A DNA stretch of 47,222 bases from Nocardia seriolae NBRC 15557 (GTDB lineage Bacteria; Actinomycetota; Actinomycetes; Mycobacteriales; Mycobacteriaceae), in NCBI RefSeq assembly GCF_007990715.1, contig NZ_BJWY01000046.1:1-47222 (forward strand). Direction: 5' to 3'. Positions within the stretch are counted from its first letter, which is position 1. Each line of letters starts with the position of its first letter. The position numbers and the translations under genes were made by a program. The notes under the pieces were generated by a model. That model saw nothing but the letters and a program-made list of their open reading frames with translations, was not told the DNA's origin and searched no databases. Shown here one piece after another: positions 34,995-46,812 of this stretch.

Positions 34995-36727
34995 GCATCG
35001 CGACCGATGTCCCGGTGGACCTGTCCGGCGGCGCGGCGGAGCACACCGCGGCGGGTGGGCGAGCACCCGGCACGCGGATCCCGCGCTATCTGTTCCTGGT
35101 CTCCGCGCTGCTGTACCTGGCCACCGGCACCTTCCTGACCGCGGGCCGCGGCTATCTGGCGGGCGATGCGCTGAGCCGGGTGTCGGCGACGGAATCGGCG
35201 CTGTTCAGCCGGGATCCGCATCTGTCGGCCATCGGTTTCGTGTTCACGCCGCTGACCTCGCTGGCGCAGCTGCCGTTCGTGGCGTTCGCGCCCTGGTTCC
35301 CGGGCATCACCCGCTGGGGGCTGTCGGGGGTGCTGATGACCGCGCTGTTCATGGCGGGCGCGGTGGTGATGATCTGGGGCATCGCCACCGATCGCGGTGC
35401 GCCGCAATGGCTGTGCTGGCTGGTCACCGCCGCGTGCGCGCTGCATCCGATGGTGGTGGTCTACGGCGGCAACGGGATGAGCGAGGCGCTGTTCCTGTTC
35501 TGCCTGTGCTGGGCGGTGCGGCGACTCATGCGCTGGGTGCGCACCGACGGCGTGCACGATCTGGTGGCCTGCGGCATCGCGCTGGGACTGGGCTATCTGA
35601 CCCGGTACGACGCGCTGGCTCCGGCGGCGGCCGCGGGAGTGTTCGTGTGCGCGCTGAGCTATCTACGGGGGCGCGGGTCCGAGCACCGATTCAGCGGTGC
35701 GGCCATGGATCTGGTGCTGGTGGGTGCGCCGGTCGCGCTGTCGTTCGTGGTCTGGGCGGCCACCAGCTGGCTCATCACCGGGCAGGCGTTCCAGCAGTTC
35801 ACCTCGCAGTACGGCAATTCCGCGATTCTGGCGCAGTCGGGCGCGGAGGCGCCGCATCACCCGTTCGCGGCCATGTCCTACTCGATCGGCGCGACCCTGA
35901 TTCTCGCGCCGACACTCCCGCTGTTGCTGCCGATCGCGGGGGCGCTGGCCATCCGCCGCCGCGAGCTGGCGCCGCTGGTTCCCATGCTGCTGTGCGGGGC
36001 CGTGCTGGCCTTCCAGACACTCAGTTACGCAAGCGGTTCCACCTTCGCGTTCCTGCGCTTCTATGCGGCCGCCATCCCGCTCACGGCGATTCTCGCGCTG
36101 CTGCTGATGCCCGCGCGCGGGGCCGCACCCAGTCGCAGGCTCGGCGCGCACGCCGACGCCCGGGTCGAACCCCCGGCCGGGCCGGGCCGGGCGGCCCCGG
36201 TCCTCAGCGCGGCGCTGGCGGCGCTGCTGCTGATCGCCTCACTGCCGGTGACGGCGTGGGGCATGAACAGCCAGCTGATGGCGGTGCAGGAATACGCGCT
36301 CGGCGCGGTGCTCTTCCCGAACCCGGACAATGTGACGCCCAAGTACAACGACGAGGTGCGGATCGCGGCGACCTTCTCCACCGAGCGCCGGCTGGCCAAC
36401 TACCTGGACGCGCAGCAGCTGGCCCCGGGCTCCATCATCATGGATACCGTGTACGGGTTCGCGGTGCAGATCGCGTCGGAGCACCCCGAGCGCTTCGTCA
36501 TCCCCTCCGACCGCGATTTCGTGCGCACCCTCAACCGTCCCCTGGATCGCGGCGTGAAATACATTCTGGCCGTCCCGAATTCCGGCCGCGGCACCTCCGA
36601 CGCGGTGAACCGCCGCTACCCGACCATGTACGAGAACGGCGCGCAGATCGCCACTTTGGTGCTGGAGGTCCCCAATGACGTTGCCGGGCAGCCGAACTGG
36701 CGGCTGTACCGGATCATCGGGAGCTGA
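34991..36727 (+). CDS. GT-C-like multi-spanning glycosyltransferase
   Basis: A 578-residue protein with about ten membrane helices. Layout fits the GT-C fold (ArnT/PMT-like): first helix YLFLVSALLYLATGTFLT, a first outside loop with an acidic residue (GYLAGDALSRVSATE) that is the usual metal/catalytic position, GGNGMSEALFLFCLCWAVRR, RYDALAPAAA, and a C-terminal soluble part (about 480-578). Such enzymes use polyprenyl-phosphate sugars on the outer face. It may modify the polymer made by the GT2. Donor and acceptor are unknown. ATG at 34991 overlaps the GT2 stop. Confidence 0.78.
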   Translation: MSIATDVPVDLSGGAAEHTAAGGRAPGTRIPRYLFLVSALLYLATGTFLTAGRGYLAGDALSRVSATESALFSRDPHLSAIGFVFTPLTSLAQLPFVAFAPWFPGITRWGLSGVLMTALFMAGAVVMIWGIATDRGAPQWLCWLVTAACALHPMVVVYGGNGMSEALFLFCLCWAVRRLMRWVRTDGVHDLVACGIALGLGYLTRYDALAPAAAAGVFVCALSYLRGRGSEHRFSGAAMDLVLVGAPVALSFVVWAATSWLITGQAFQQFTSQYGNSAILAQSGAEAPHHPFAAMSYSIGATLILAPTLPLLLPIAGALAIRRRELAPLVPMLLCGAVLAFQTLSYASGSTFAFLRFYAAAIPLTAILALLLMPARGAAPSRRLGAHADARVEPPAGPGRAAPVLSAALAALLLIASLPVTAWGMNSQLMAVQEYALGAVLFPNPDNVTPKYNDEVRIAATFSTERRLANYLDAQQLAPGSIIMDTVYGFAVQIASEHPERFVIPSDRDFVRTLNRPLDRGVKYILAVPNSGRGTSDAVNRRYPTMYENGAQIATLVLEVPNDVAGQPNWRLYRIIGS

Positions 36728-36741
36728 GCGCGCCGCTCAGC
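36723..36741. terminator. Hairpin over convergent stop codons
   Basis: GCTGAGCG (36723-36730), loop CGC and CGCTCAGC (36734-36741) form a perfect 8-bp stem that includes both stop codons of the convergent GT-C and GH5-like genes. No T-tract; a bidirectional terminator is likely by position. Confidence 0.6.
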
Positions 36742-37885
36742 CCAGGGTGGAGCGCTCGGCGACCAGGCCCCAGAGCGGATCGTCGGGGCCGACATCGTAG
36801 GTGCATTCGTCCGATCGGGGATCGGGGACGTACGCCCAGATCACCGCCCCGGCGGTGCCGCCGTCGCGCTGGCCGGAGATCCGCTGGGCCATGCGGTCGC
36901 GCCGTTCATCGAGGGACTCGCACGAACCGGCGTTCTCCCCGATCTCGCCCACCAGCAAGGGCTTTCGCATGGCCCGAGCCTGCACCAGGCGATGCCCCAG
37001 TCCCGAGGGTCCGCCGATCAGCGGGCTGTCGGCCTCGCTGTAGTCGTGGTACTCGACGACATCCACGTTCGGTGATTCGCTGACGGTGCGGAAATCCTCA
37101 CCCGCCGTGCCGCATTGGCTCCCGCCGACATACCCCGCGAAGATCAAGCGCTGGGGGTCGAGTTCGCGCACGATCTTCCCGGCCTCGTCCATGAAGGCGC
37201 GCAACACTCGCGCCGCGTCCTTGGGGCAGGTCCGTGACCGCAGACTGCACTGCCCGTCGCGGCATACGCTGGTCTCCGGCTCACCCATCAGTTCCCAACC
37301 GGCCAGCACCGGCTTGCCACGCCACCGGCCGATGGCGGTGCGCAGCCAATCCTGGAATCTCATGACCATCCGTCCGGGCACCGGATCGAACTGCTTCCAG
37401 CCGTCGACGTACCACTGGCGCTGCGTGAAGGTCTCGCTCCCGCAGTCCCCGGTCTGGGTGCCCAGTACCGGCAGCACGATGCGGCCGTGCTTCTCGGCCG
37501 CGGCGAACACCGCGTCCGCCGCGGTGAAGTCGAGCTTGCCGGTGTTCTTGTTGACCGCGAGGGCTTGGAACATGGCGAACCGGGTCAGGGAGTTCTCCGG
37601 CACCTTGCTGAAGAAGGCGTCCAGGTCCACTTCCGCGCCGCACCCGAAGTTGACGGCGTAGTCGGTGGCCAGCTGCGGGCCGTTGAATCCCGAAGGCCAC
37701 CAGGGCCGTCCGCGCAACAGGAGTCCGTCCGCGCTCGCGGAGACCACTGCGGGGGCGGCCGGGGGCGGCTGCGGCAGTGACGTGGCGGTCACATGGTGGG
37801 GCTGACTCTGGCCGCAGCCCGAAACAGCCAGCGAGCCGGTGGCGATCAGCGCGGCCAGTCGGCGAAGACGTGCGGCAGCCACCAT
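36737..37885 (-). CDS. GH5-like glycoside hydrolase lipoprotein
   Basis: A 382-residue lipoprotein: signal with lipobox LAVSGC (Cys24), a Pro-rich linker (about 37-46), then a TIM-barrel hydrolase resembling GH5 cellulases/mannanases. Visible elements are GRPWWPSGFNGPQ, WELMGEPE with candidate acid/base Glu202, VVEYHDYSE and KPLLVGEIGE with candidate nucleophile Glu314. The canonical Asn before the acid/base Glu is Gly here (GEP), so activity may differ. Six or more cysteines suggest disulfides. It faces the synthase cluster tail to tail; a hydrolase of the GH5/GH8 kind is a standard partner of cellulose-type synthases. Substrate is not known. Confidence 0.75.
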   Translation of the reverse strand: MVAAARLRRLAALIATGSLAVSGCGQSQPHHVTATSLPQPPPAAPAVVSASADGLLLRGRPWWPSGFNGPQLATDYAVNFGCGAEVDLDAFFSKVPENSLTRFAMFQALAVNKNTGKLDFTAADAVFAAAEKHGRIVLPVLGTQTGDCGSETFTQRQWYVDGWKQFDPVPGRMVMRFQDWLRTAIGRWRGKPVLAGWELMGEPETSVCRDGQCSLRSRTCPKDAARVLRAFMDEAGKIVRELDPQRLIFAGYVGGSQCGTAGEDFRTVSESPNVDVVEYHDYSEADSPLIGGPSGLGHRLVQARAMRKPLLVGEIGENAGSCESLDERRDRMAQRISGQRDGGTAGAVIWAYVPDPRSDECTYDVGPDDPLWGLVAERSTLG

Positions 37886-37888
37886 ATT

Positions 37889-37920
37889 CGGGACCCTACC
37901 GATGCCGGTAGGGAATCCCG
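37889..37920. terminator. dnaE1 terminator-type hairpin
   Basis: CCCTACCG (37894-37901), loop ATGC and CGGTAGGG (37906-37913) form a perfect stem, extended by CGGGA (37889-37893) and TCCCG (37916-37920) with a 2-nt bulge. It lies 30 nt after the dnaE1 stop and just before the GH5-like gene on the same strand, so it should separate the two transcripts. Confidence 0.75.
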
Positions 37921-37950
37921 GTATATCGGACGGCGCGGCTCACCGTTCGA

Positions 37951-41502
<3,552 letters not shown>

Positions 41503-41602
41503 CCCGACATACTAAGCGCCGCCACCGACTAGTTCCGAAGGCACGCGGGGGCGACTCGATCTTCCGGCGCGCCGCCCTTGCGTGTCGCGAGTTCGGCCGG
41601 GT

Positions 41603-41667
41603 CGGCGATGGCGAAAATCCCCGGCCGGCGATGGCGAAAATCACTGTGGCATGGGCTCGGTGATAAT
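41603..41667 (+). promoter_or_regulatory. 23-bp-period direct repeat and -10 before the LytS-type kinase
   Basis: CGGCGATGGCGAAAATC occurs at 41603-41619 and 41626-41642. A -10-like GATAAT (41662-41667) lies 19 nt after the second copy, whose end reaches the -35 position; no good -35 hexamer is seen. Direct repeats about two helical turns apart overlapping -35 fit a LytTR-type activator site, so autoregulation of the downstream kinase-regulator operon is plausible. Confidence 0.45.
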
Positions 41668-41711
41668 CAGGCCGTGGACAGGTTGCGACGCGTTCGCGCG
41701 GACGGGGCGGC

Positions 41712-42902
41712 ATGAGCGCGACGGCCGCCGCGATCCTGGTCTCGGGCGTGCTGATCGCCGGTGCGCTGCTGGCCTGGCCTCGCACCCGGCGCACGGTGAC
41801 CACGCCCGCCGAGCGCGCCGTCCACACCGTCCTGCACACCGCCGCCGAGGCGGCCCGCCCGCTGCGCCGGGGGCTGACCGCCGACTCCGCCGCCGAGGCC
41901 GCCCCGCATCTGCGCGCCCTGACCGGGGCCGCGGCGCTGGGCATCGCCGATGCCGGTGGCACGCTGCTGGCGTGGGACGGACCGCATCGGGAACTGGCCG
42001 CGATCTTCACCGACGCCGCCCGCCGGGCCGTGGCCACCGCCCGCCCGCTGCTGGTCTCCGGTCCGGGCGCGGGCGCGCACACCGTCATCGCGCAGCCGCT
42101 GTCCACCGAATACGGCGGCATGGCAGGCGCTCTCGGCGCGGTCGTGACCGGGCAGCCCGATCCCGGCATGCTGGGCGCGGTCGCCGAGGTGGCCCGATAC
42201 GCCTGCGGGCACATCGAATTGGCCGAACTCGACGCCTCCCGGGCCCGCCTCGACCGGGCCGAGGTGCGGACGCTGCGCGCGCAGATCAGCCCGCATTTCA
42301 TCTACAACGCCCTCAATACGATCGCGTCGTTCGTGCGCACCGATCCGGCCCGTGCGCGGGAGCTCATCCTCGATTTCGCCGACTTCACCCGCTATTCCTT
42401 CCGTACCACGGGCGAATTCACCGTGCTGGCCGACGAACTGCGCAATATCGACCGCTATCTGGTGCTGGAGCGGGCCCGCTTCGGCGACTCGCTGCGGGTC
42501 CGGCTCCAGGTTGCCCCGGAGGGGCTGGGCGTGGTCCTGCCGTTCCTGGCGCTGCAACCCTTGGTGGAGAACGCGGTCCGGCACGGCTTGGCCCCGCAGC
42601 CCGCCGGCGGCACCCTGACCCTGATCGCGGCCGACGAGGGCACGGACTGCGTCATCACCATCGAGGACGATGGCGTCGGCATGGATCCCGACCTGCTGCG
42701 CTCCGGTGCGCTGGACGCCGTCGAAAAGGATTCGGCCGACGCGCCTTCCGGCGAGTCCGCCCATGTCGGCCTGGCCAATGTCGACGACCGCCTGCGCGCC
42801 GCCTTCGGCGACGACTACGGCCTCGTCGTCGAAACCGCGCCGCGCGCGGGCACCAAGGTCATCATGCGCATTCCGAAATTCCGCGCCGGTATTCATCCCT
42901 GA
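41712..42902 (+). CDS. LytS/BtsS-type sensor histidine kinase
   Basis: A 396-residue kinase of the His_kinase (PF06580) type. One N-terminal hydrophobic segment (AAAILVSGVLIAGALLAW), a GAF-like central region (about 60-165), then the phospho-acceptor His195 in RAQISPHFIYNALNTIASF, LADELRNIDRYLVLERARFG, LQPLVENAVRHGL and an HATPase with IEDDGVGMDP. The large multi-helix sensor of classical LytS is missing, so sensing is probably through the GAF-like region or the symporter. It is followed at 58 nt by its LytTR regulator. In other actinobacteria and in enterics such pairs respond to pyruvate or acetate and drive a transporter gene. Confidence 0.9.
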   Translation: MSATAAAILVSGVLIAGALLAWPRTRRTVTTPAERAVHTVLHTAAEAARPLRRGLTADSAAEAAPHLRALTGAAALGIADAGGTLLAWDGPHRELAAIFTDAARRAVATARPLLVSGPGAGAHTVIAQPLSTEYGGMAGALGAVVTGQPDPGMLGAVAEVARYACGHIELAELDASRARLDRAEVRTLRAQISPHFIYNALNTIASFVRTDPARARELILDFADFTRYSFRTTGEFTVLADELRNIDRYLVLERARFGDSLRVRLQVAPEGLGVVLPFLALQPLVENAVRHGLAPQPAGGTLTLIAADEGTDCVITIEDDGVGMDPDLLRSGALDAVEKDSADAPSGESAHVGLANVDDRLRAAFGDDYGLVVETAPRAGTKVIMRIPKFRAGIHP

Positions 42903-42959
42903 CCTCTGCCCGCCCACCCCTCCGCAACCGGACATACCGCCCCGTACGATGAGGCGGTT

Positions 42960-43766
42960 GTGACTCGGACCACCCCTGGCGGCGCGTTGCGCGTGCTGGC
43001 CGTCGACGATGAGAAGCCTGCTCTGGACGAGTTGGTGTATCTGCTGCGCACGCGACCGGAGGTTGGCGAGATCCACCAGGCCGGGGACGCGACCTCGGCC
43101 CTGCGGGTCCTGCGGGCCCATCCGGTCGACGCGGTCTTCCTCGACATCAATATGCCGGGACTGGACGGCATGGAATTGGCCGGAATCCTCTCGGAATTCG
43201 CGACGCCGCCCGCCGTGGTGTTCGTGACGGCGCACGACGACAGGGCGGTGGCCGCCTTCGACCTGGGGGCCGTCGACTATCTGCTGAAACCGATCCGCGA
43301 AGCCCGGCTGGCCGAATCGGTCCGGCGGATCGCCGCGGAGCAGCCGACAACTGCCCGCACGAACGAGCGGCCGATCTCGCAGCACGAACCGGCCGACCCC
43401 CACGCCGTGATCCCGGTCGAACTCGGCGGCGTCACCACCCTGGTCCCACGCGAGCGCGTGAATTGGGTCGAGGCGGACGGAGACTACGCGCGCCTGCACA
43501 CCGAAACCGGCTCCCACCTGGTCAGAATCCCCCTCGCGGAATTGGAGAACCGCTGGCGCGAAGCGGGATTCGTCCGCGTCCACCGCTCCTACCTGGTCGC
43601 CCTCCGCGAAGTCACCGGCCTGCGCACCGCGGGCACCGGCACGGTGGTGTGCCTGCGCGTCGCGGGCTCCTCCCCTGCCGTCGAACTGCCGGTAGCCCGC
43701 CGCCAGGTCCGCGAACTCAAGCAACGCCTCATCCCCGCGGCACACCGCACCCGGGGCGGCCGATGA
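42960..43766 (+). CDS. LytTR-family response regulator
   Basis: A 268-residue regulator. The receiver has AVDDEKPALDEL, phospho-acceptor Asp in AVFLDINMPGLDG (about residue 61), VTAHDD and YLLKPI. A polar linker leads to a LytTR DNA-binding domain (VNWVEADGDYARLHTETGSHLVR, WREAGFVRVHRSYLVALREV). LytTR domains bind direct repeats, such as the one at 41603-41642. GTG at 42960 is preceded by GAGGCGG, with TACGAT about 10 nt upstream as a possible extra -10. Its TGA overlaps the DUF485 ATG, so this regulator and the transporter genes are one coupled unit. Confidence 0.93.
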   Translation: MTRTTPGGALRVLAVDDEKPALDELVYLLRTRPEVGEIHQAGDATSALRVLRAHPVDAVFLDINMPGLDGMELAGILSEFATPPAVVFVTAHDDRAVAAFDLGAVDYLLKPIREARLAESVRRIAAEQPTTARTNERPISQHEPADPHAVIPVELGGVTTLVPRERVNWVEADGDYARLHTETGSHLVRIPLAELENRWREAGFVRVHRSYLVALREVTGLRTAGTGTVVCLRVAGSSPAVELPVARRQVRELKQRLIPAAHRTRGGR

Positions 43767-44128
43767 GCGCTGAGCAGCGAAAGCCGGTGCGGGAGCGGGT
43801 AGTACTGGCCGAGCGGCGCGGGGCGCGGGTGGTGCGGGCGCGGGTGGAGGTGGCCGAGCAGACCGAGGTGGGCGCGGTGCTCATCGGCGGCTTGATCCGG
43901 GCGCAATTCGGGCTGGCGGTGCGGCTGGGTTTGGTGACCGTGGTCGTATTGGGCGCGCTGCCGCTGGTTTTCCTGGGCCCGCTCGGGACGGCGGCGGTGT
44001 TCGGAATCCGGCTGCCGTGGCTGTTGTTGGGGGTGGCGGCATAGCCGCTGTTGTACGGCGTGGGCAGGATCTACACCCGGCTGGCCGAGCGCAATGAACG
44101 CGACTTCGACGAATTGACCGGGGATTGA
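43763..44128 (+). pseudogene. DUF485 (YjcH-like) membrane gene interrupted by TAG
   Basis: DUF485 proteins are small two-helix membrane proteins encoded before acetate/pyruvate symporters (yjcH-actP). From ATG 43763 the frame gives a basic N-terminus, a first helix (RLGLVTVVVLGALPLVFL) and a second (GIRLPWLLLGVAA), and is then cut by TAG at 44042-44044 after 93 residues. Without any shift the same frame goes on as PLLYGVGRIYTRLAERNERDFDELTGD to TGA at 44126-44128, which matches the normal C-terminus; family members usually have Tyr or another large residue at the TAG position. A truncated, readthrough or miscalled codon are all possible. The symporter ATG is 1 nt after the second stop. Confidence 0.8.
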
Positions 44129-44129
44129 G

Positions 44130-45656
44130 ATGGATTCGCACGCGTCGCCGCTCACGCTGATCGCCCTGCTGGCCGCGGCCGTGGCGACGGTGGCGATCGC
44201 CGTGTACGGGGTGCGGCTGGCGCGGACGACCTCCGACTTCCTGGTCGCCTCTCGAAGCGTGGCGCCCGGATGGAACGCGGCGGCCATTTCGGGTGAATAC
44301 CTCTCCGCCGCCTCGTTTCTCGGTGTCGCCGGGCTGATCGCCAAGTATGGGGCGGACGCGCTGTGGTACCCGGTGGGTTTCACAGCGGGCTATCTGGGGC
44401 TGTTGTTGTTCGTCGCCGCGCCACTGCGGCGGTCCGGTGCGTACACGGTCCCGGACTTCACCGAATTCCGGCTGGGCTCTTTGCGTTTGCGACGTTTGGC
44501 GGCACTGGTCGTGGTGCTCGTATGCGCGGTGTATCTGATCCCGCAGTTCCAGGGCGCGGGTCTGACGGTGCGAATCCTGCTGGGCGTGCCCGGCTGGGTC
44601 GGAGCCGTCGCGGTCGCCGCCATCGTCATCGCCACCGTCGCCGGAGGAGGAATGCGCTCGATCACCTTCGTCCAGGCCTTCCAGTACTGGTTGAAGCTGA
44701 CCGCCGTCGCGCTGCCCGCCCTGGTGCTGGCCGCCCACTTCCTCGGCAACCGCCCCACGACCACCGATCTCGGCCCCTGGCTGCGCCCCGGCGGCGGACT
44801 CGGCGGACCCCACCCCCTCTACGCGGTCTACTCCCTGATCGTCGCAACTTTCTTGGGCACCATGGGTTTACCGCACGTGCTGGTCCGCTTCTATACGAAT
44901 CCCGACGGCCGCGCCGCCCGGGCAACAGCCGCGACCGTAATCGGCATGGTCGGCTTCTTCTACCTGTTCCCCACCCTGCTGGGCGCATTCGCCAGGGTGT
45001 TCACACCCCAGGTGCTGGGCTCGGACGCCTCGGATGCCGCCGTACTGCTCCTGCCCGAATCGGTGCTCGGCGGATTGGCGGGCCAACTACTGGGCGCACT
45101 GGTCGCCGCCAGCGCCCTGGCCGCCTTCCTCTCCACCTCATCCGGCCTACTGGTCAGCATCGCAGGCGTTGTCAGCACCGACCTACTACGCGGCCGAATC
45201 CGCGACTTCCGCGTGGCAGCGCTCATCGCCGGTGCCGTCCCACTGGCCCTCTCCCTGGTCGTAGTCTCCCTGGACCTCTCCCGCACCGTGGGCCTGGCCT
45301 TCTCGGTAGCGGCCTCGACCCTCTGCCCCCTGCTCACCCTCGGCATCTGGTGGCGCGGCCTCACCGCCACCGGCGCAGCAGCAGGCCTGATCACCGGCGG
45401 CCTGACTTCCGGTGCGGCAACAGCGGTCTCAGTCGCGGGCGGCATACCCGACCACCTGGCCGATGGTTGGCCCGCAGCCATCCTGAGCTACCCCGCAGCC
45501 GTAAGCGTCCCCTTGTCCTTCCTCACCATGATCGCCCTCAGCCGCCTGACCCGGTCCCAGCCCACCCCCGAAATCGCCCGAATCTTCGTCCGCCTCCACG
45601 CCCCCGAAGGCCTGGGCCTGGGCGCCGACCGCGAACCGGGCCCCCGCTCACTCTGA
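44130..45656 (+). CDS. Sodium:solute symporter (ActP/MctC-like monocarboxylate uptake)
   Basis: A 508-residue transporter with about 13 membrane helices of the SSS family. Features: DFLVASRSVAPGWNAAAISGEYLSAASFLG (helix 1-2 sodium site region), GAYTVPDFTEFRLGSLRLRR, GGGMRSITFVQAFQYWLK, GTMGLPHVLVRFYTNPDG and AASALAAFLSTSSGLLVSIAGVVSTDL. These are typical of acetate/propionate/pyruvate carriers such as ActP and MctC. The DUF485 gene upstream and the LytS/LytTR pair fit this assignment. The exact substrate is not certain. The ATG follows the DUF485 TGA after 1 nt, so the broken DUF485 gene may lower its translation. Confidence 0.9.
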   Translation: MDSHASPLTLIALLAAAVATVAIAVYGVRLARTTSDFLVASRSVAPGWNAAAISGEYLSAASFLGVAGLIAKYGADALWYPVGFTAGYLGLLLFVAAPLRRSGAYTVPDFTEFRLGSLRLRRLAALVVVLVCAVYLIPQFQGAGLTVRILLGVPGWVGAVAVAAIVIATVAGGGMRSITFVQAFQYWLKLTAVALPALVLAAHFLGNRPTTTDLGPWLRPGGGLGGPHPLYAVYSLIVATFLGTMGLPHVLVRFYTNPDGRAARATAATVIGMVGFFYLFPTLLGAFARVFTPQVLGSDASDAAVLLLPESVLGGLAGQLLGALVAASALAAFLSTSSGLLVSIAGVVSTDLLRGRIRDFRVAALIAGAVPLALSLVVVSLDLSRTVGLAFSVAASTLCPLLTLGIWWRGLTATGAAAGLITGGLTSGAATAVSVAGGIPDHLADGWPAAILSYPAAVSVPLSFLTMIALSRLTRSQPTPEIARIFVRLHAPEGLGLGADREPGPRSL

Positions 45657-45895
45657 CCGGCCGCGCTGGTGGATACGACGGGGCAGGCAATCGTCGAGAA
45701 AGCGCCTGCACCAATGCATTCTGGTGCGCCCTCGATTCAGTCATCGCCACGCGTTCGCGCCGACAGATAGGAGCGGGTAGGAGGTCGGCCTGGACACCGC
45801 ACCTGAAGACGGCCCCGTCTCATTCCCCAAAGCCGCACCCCACGTGGAGAATTCAACCAGGCCGGGCTGTCGGTGGGGCTGAATAGGATTCGGGC
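45657..45895. other. Intergenic region without recognised features
   Basis: About 240 bases between the symporter gene and the Cys-rich gene. I see no convincing open frame, hairpin or promoter in it, apart from GTAGGAGG (45777-45784), which is far from the next start and is probably coincidental. Confidence 0.5.
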
Positions 45896-46474
45896 GTGTC
45901 ACATATTTTGCACGTCTATCTGGTCGATCTCGCGGCGGTCGAGGCGGTTATCGGGTCCAAGGACGAGGAGTTTCTCGGGCGGCTGCTGGCCGAACTACCG
46001 AAGCACGATCCCGGCGACGGCTGTTGCGAACCGTGCGATGCCGCGGACTGCGAAGGCGCCGACTGCGAGGAGTGCTACCGCTGTGAGGACGCGCAGCATC
46101 CGCAAGCACTCCGGGCGATCTTCGCCGGTGGGCCTTTCGAAGAGGACCACGCCGATGCCTACATCTCGGCGCTGGAACTGATCTGCGAGGATCTCGGCCC
46201 CTACATCGGCGACGCCAGTTTTTGGTTCGGCTACAAGGGACTTCCCGAGGAGATCCTCAGCCTGGCCAGCGATATGGACGGCGACCTGTTCCCCTTCACC
46301 GACTCGACCGGCTGGGGCCATATCGGCAAGGAAAGCTGCGCCGAACTGCTACCCGAATGGGAAGCCAACGCCGCAGGCCCCGACGACCACAGCGGCTACG
46401 CCGCCCCCCTCGCCACCTGGTTCCGCCGATCCGTCACCGAGAAGAAGGATCTCATCGGCTTCTGGGCCGGTTAG
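45896..46474 (+). CDS. Cys-rich cytosolic protein of unknown function
   Basis: A 192-residue protein without signal peptide or membrane segments. It starts at GTG 45896 (SHILHVYLVDLAAVEAVIGS). Residues about 42-66 hold seven or more cysteines in short spacing (CCEPCDAADCEGADCEECYRC), a candidate zinc or Fe-S site. The rest is acidic with DADAYISALELICEDLG, GYKGLPEEILSLASDMDGDLFPF and WFRRSV near the end. It resembles actinobacterial proteins of the DUF7691 type, but I cannot confirm this and that family is uncharacterised; the cysteine insert seems unusual. No operon partner. The ribosome binding site is weak. Confidence 0.65.
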   Translation: MSHILHVYLVDLAAVEAVIGSKDEEFLGRLLAELPKHDPGDGCCEPCDAADCEGADCEECYRCEDAQHPQALRAIFAGGPFEEDHADAYISALELICEDLGPYIGDASFWFGYKGLPEEILSLASDMDGDLFPFTDSTGWGHIGKESCAELLPEWEANAAGPDDHSGYAAPLATWFRRSVTEKKDLIGFWAG

Positions 46475-46812
46475 CGTCATCGCCGATCGGGTGCACCGAT
46501 GCGTGGCGGTGATGCGGTGGCGGCGGCGAAAACGACGATCTGCCAGCGGTTTTCCAGGTGTCCCCGAGATGGCACGTACGGCATCTACAACACGGCGAAC
46601 CTGCCGTGAGCTGCGGACTTCCGCCGATACGCCACAACCCGGCGGATTTACCGCCGGTACCCGACGTGATCCGTGCCCGGCAAGCTACGACTGGCTTCAG
46701 TGGACTCAAGTGCGCGCTATTGGCGATGAGCGAGCTTGCGACGCCCCGAGTTTGTCGGCGATGGATACGCGGGCGGTTGGTCCTTGGAGTGAGGTGTGGC
46801 GGGTTCGATGTG
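46475..46812. other. Intergenic region without a supported gene
   Basis: About 340 bases between the Cys-rich gene and the minus-strand gene that ends at 46813. Open frames on both strands cross it but have no family resemblance, ribosome binding site or consistent third-position GC. The base composition is a little less GC-rich than the genes. I see no terminator with a T-tract. Confidence 0.5.

Noticed and set aside
41674..41715. 13-codon upstream frame overlapping the LytS-type kinase start
   Set aside because: GTG start without ribosome binding site and no regulatory codons; the ATGA overlap is likely chance.
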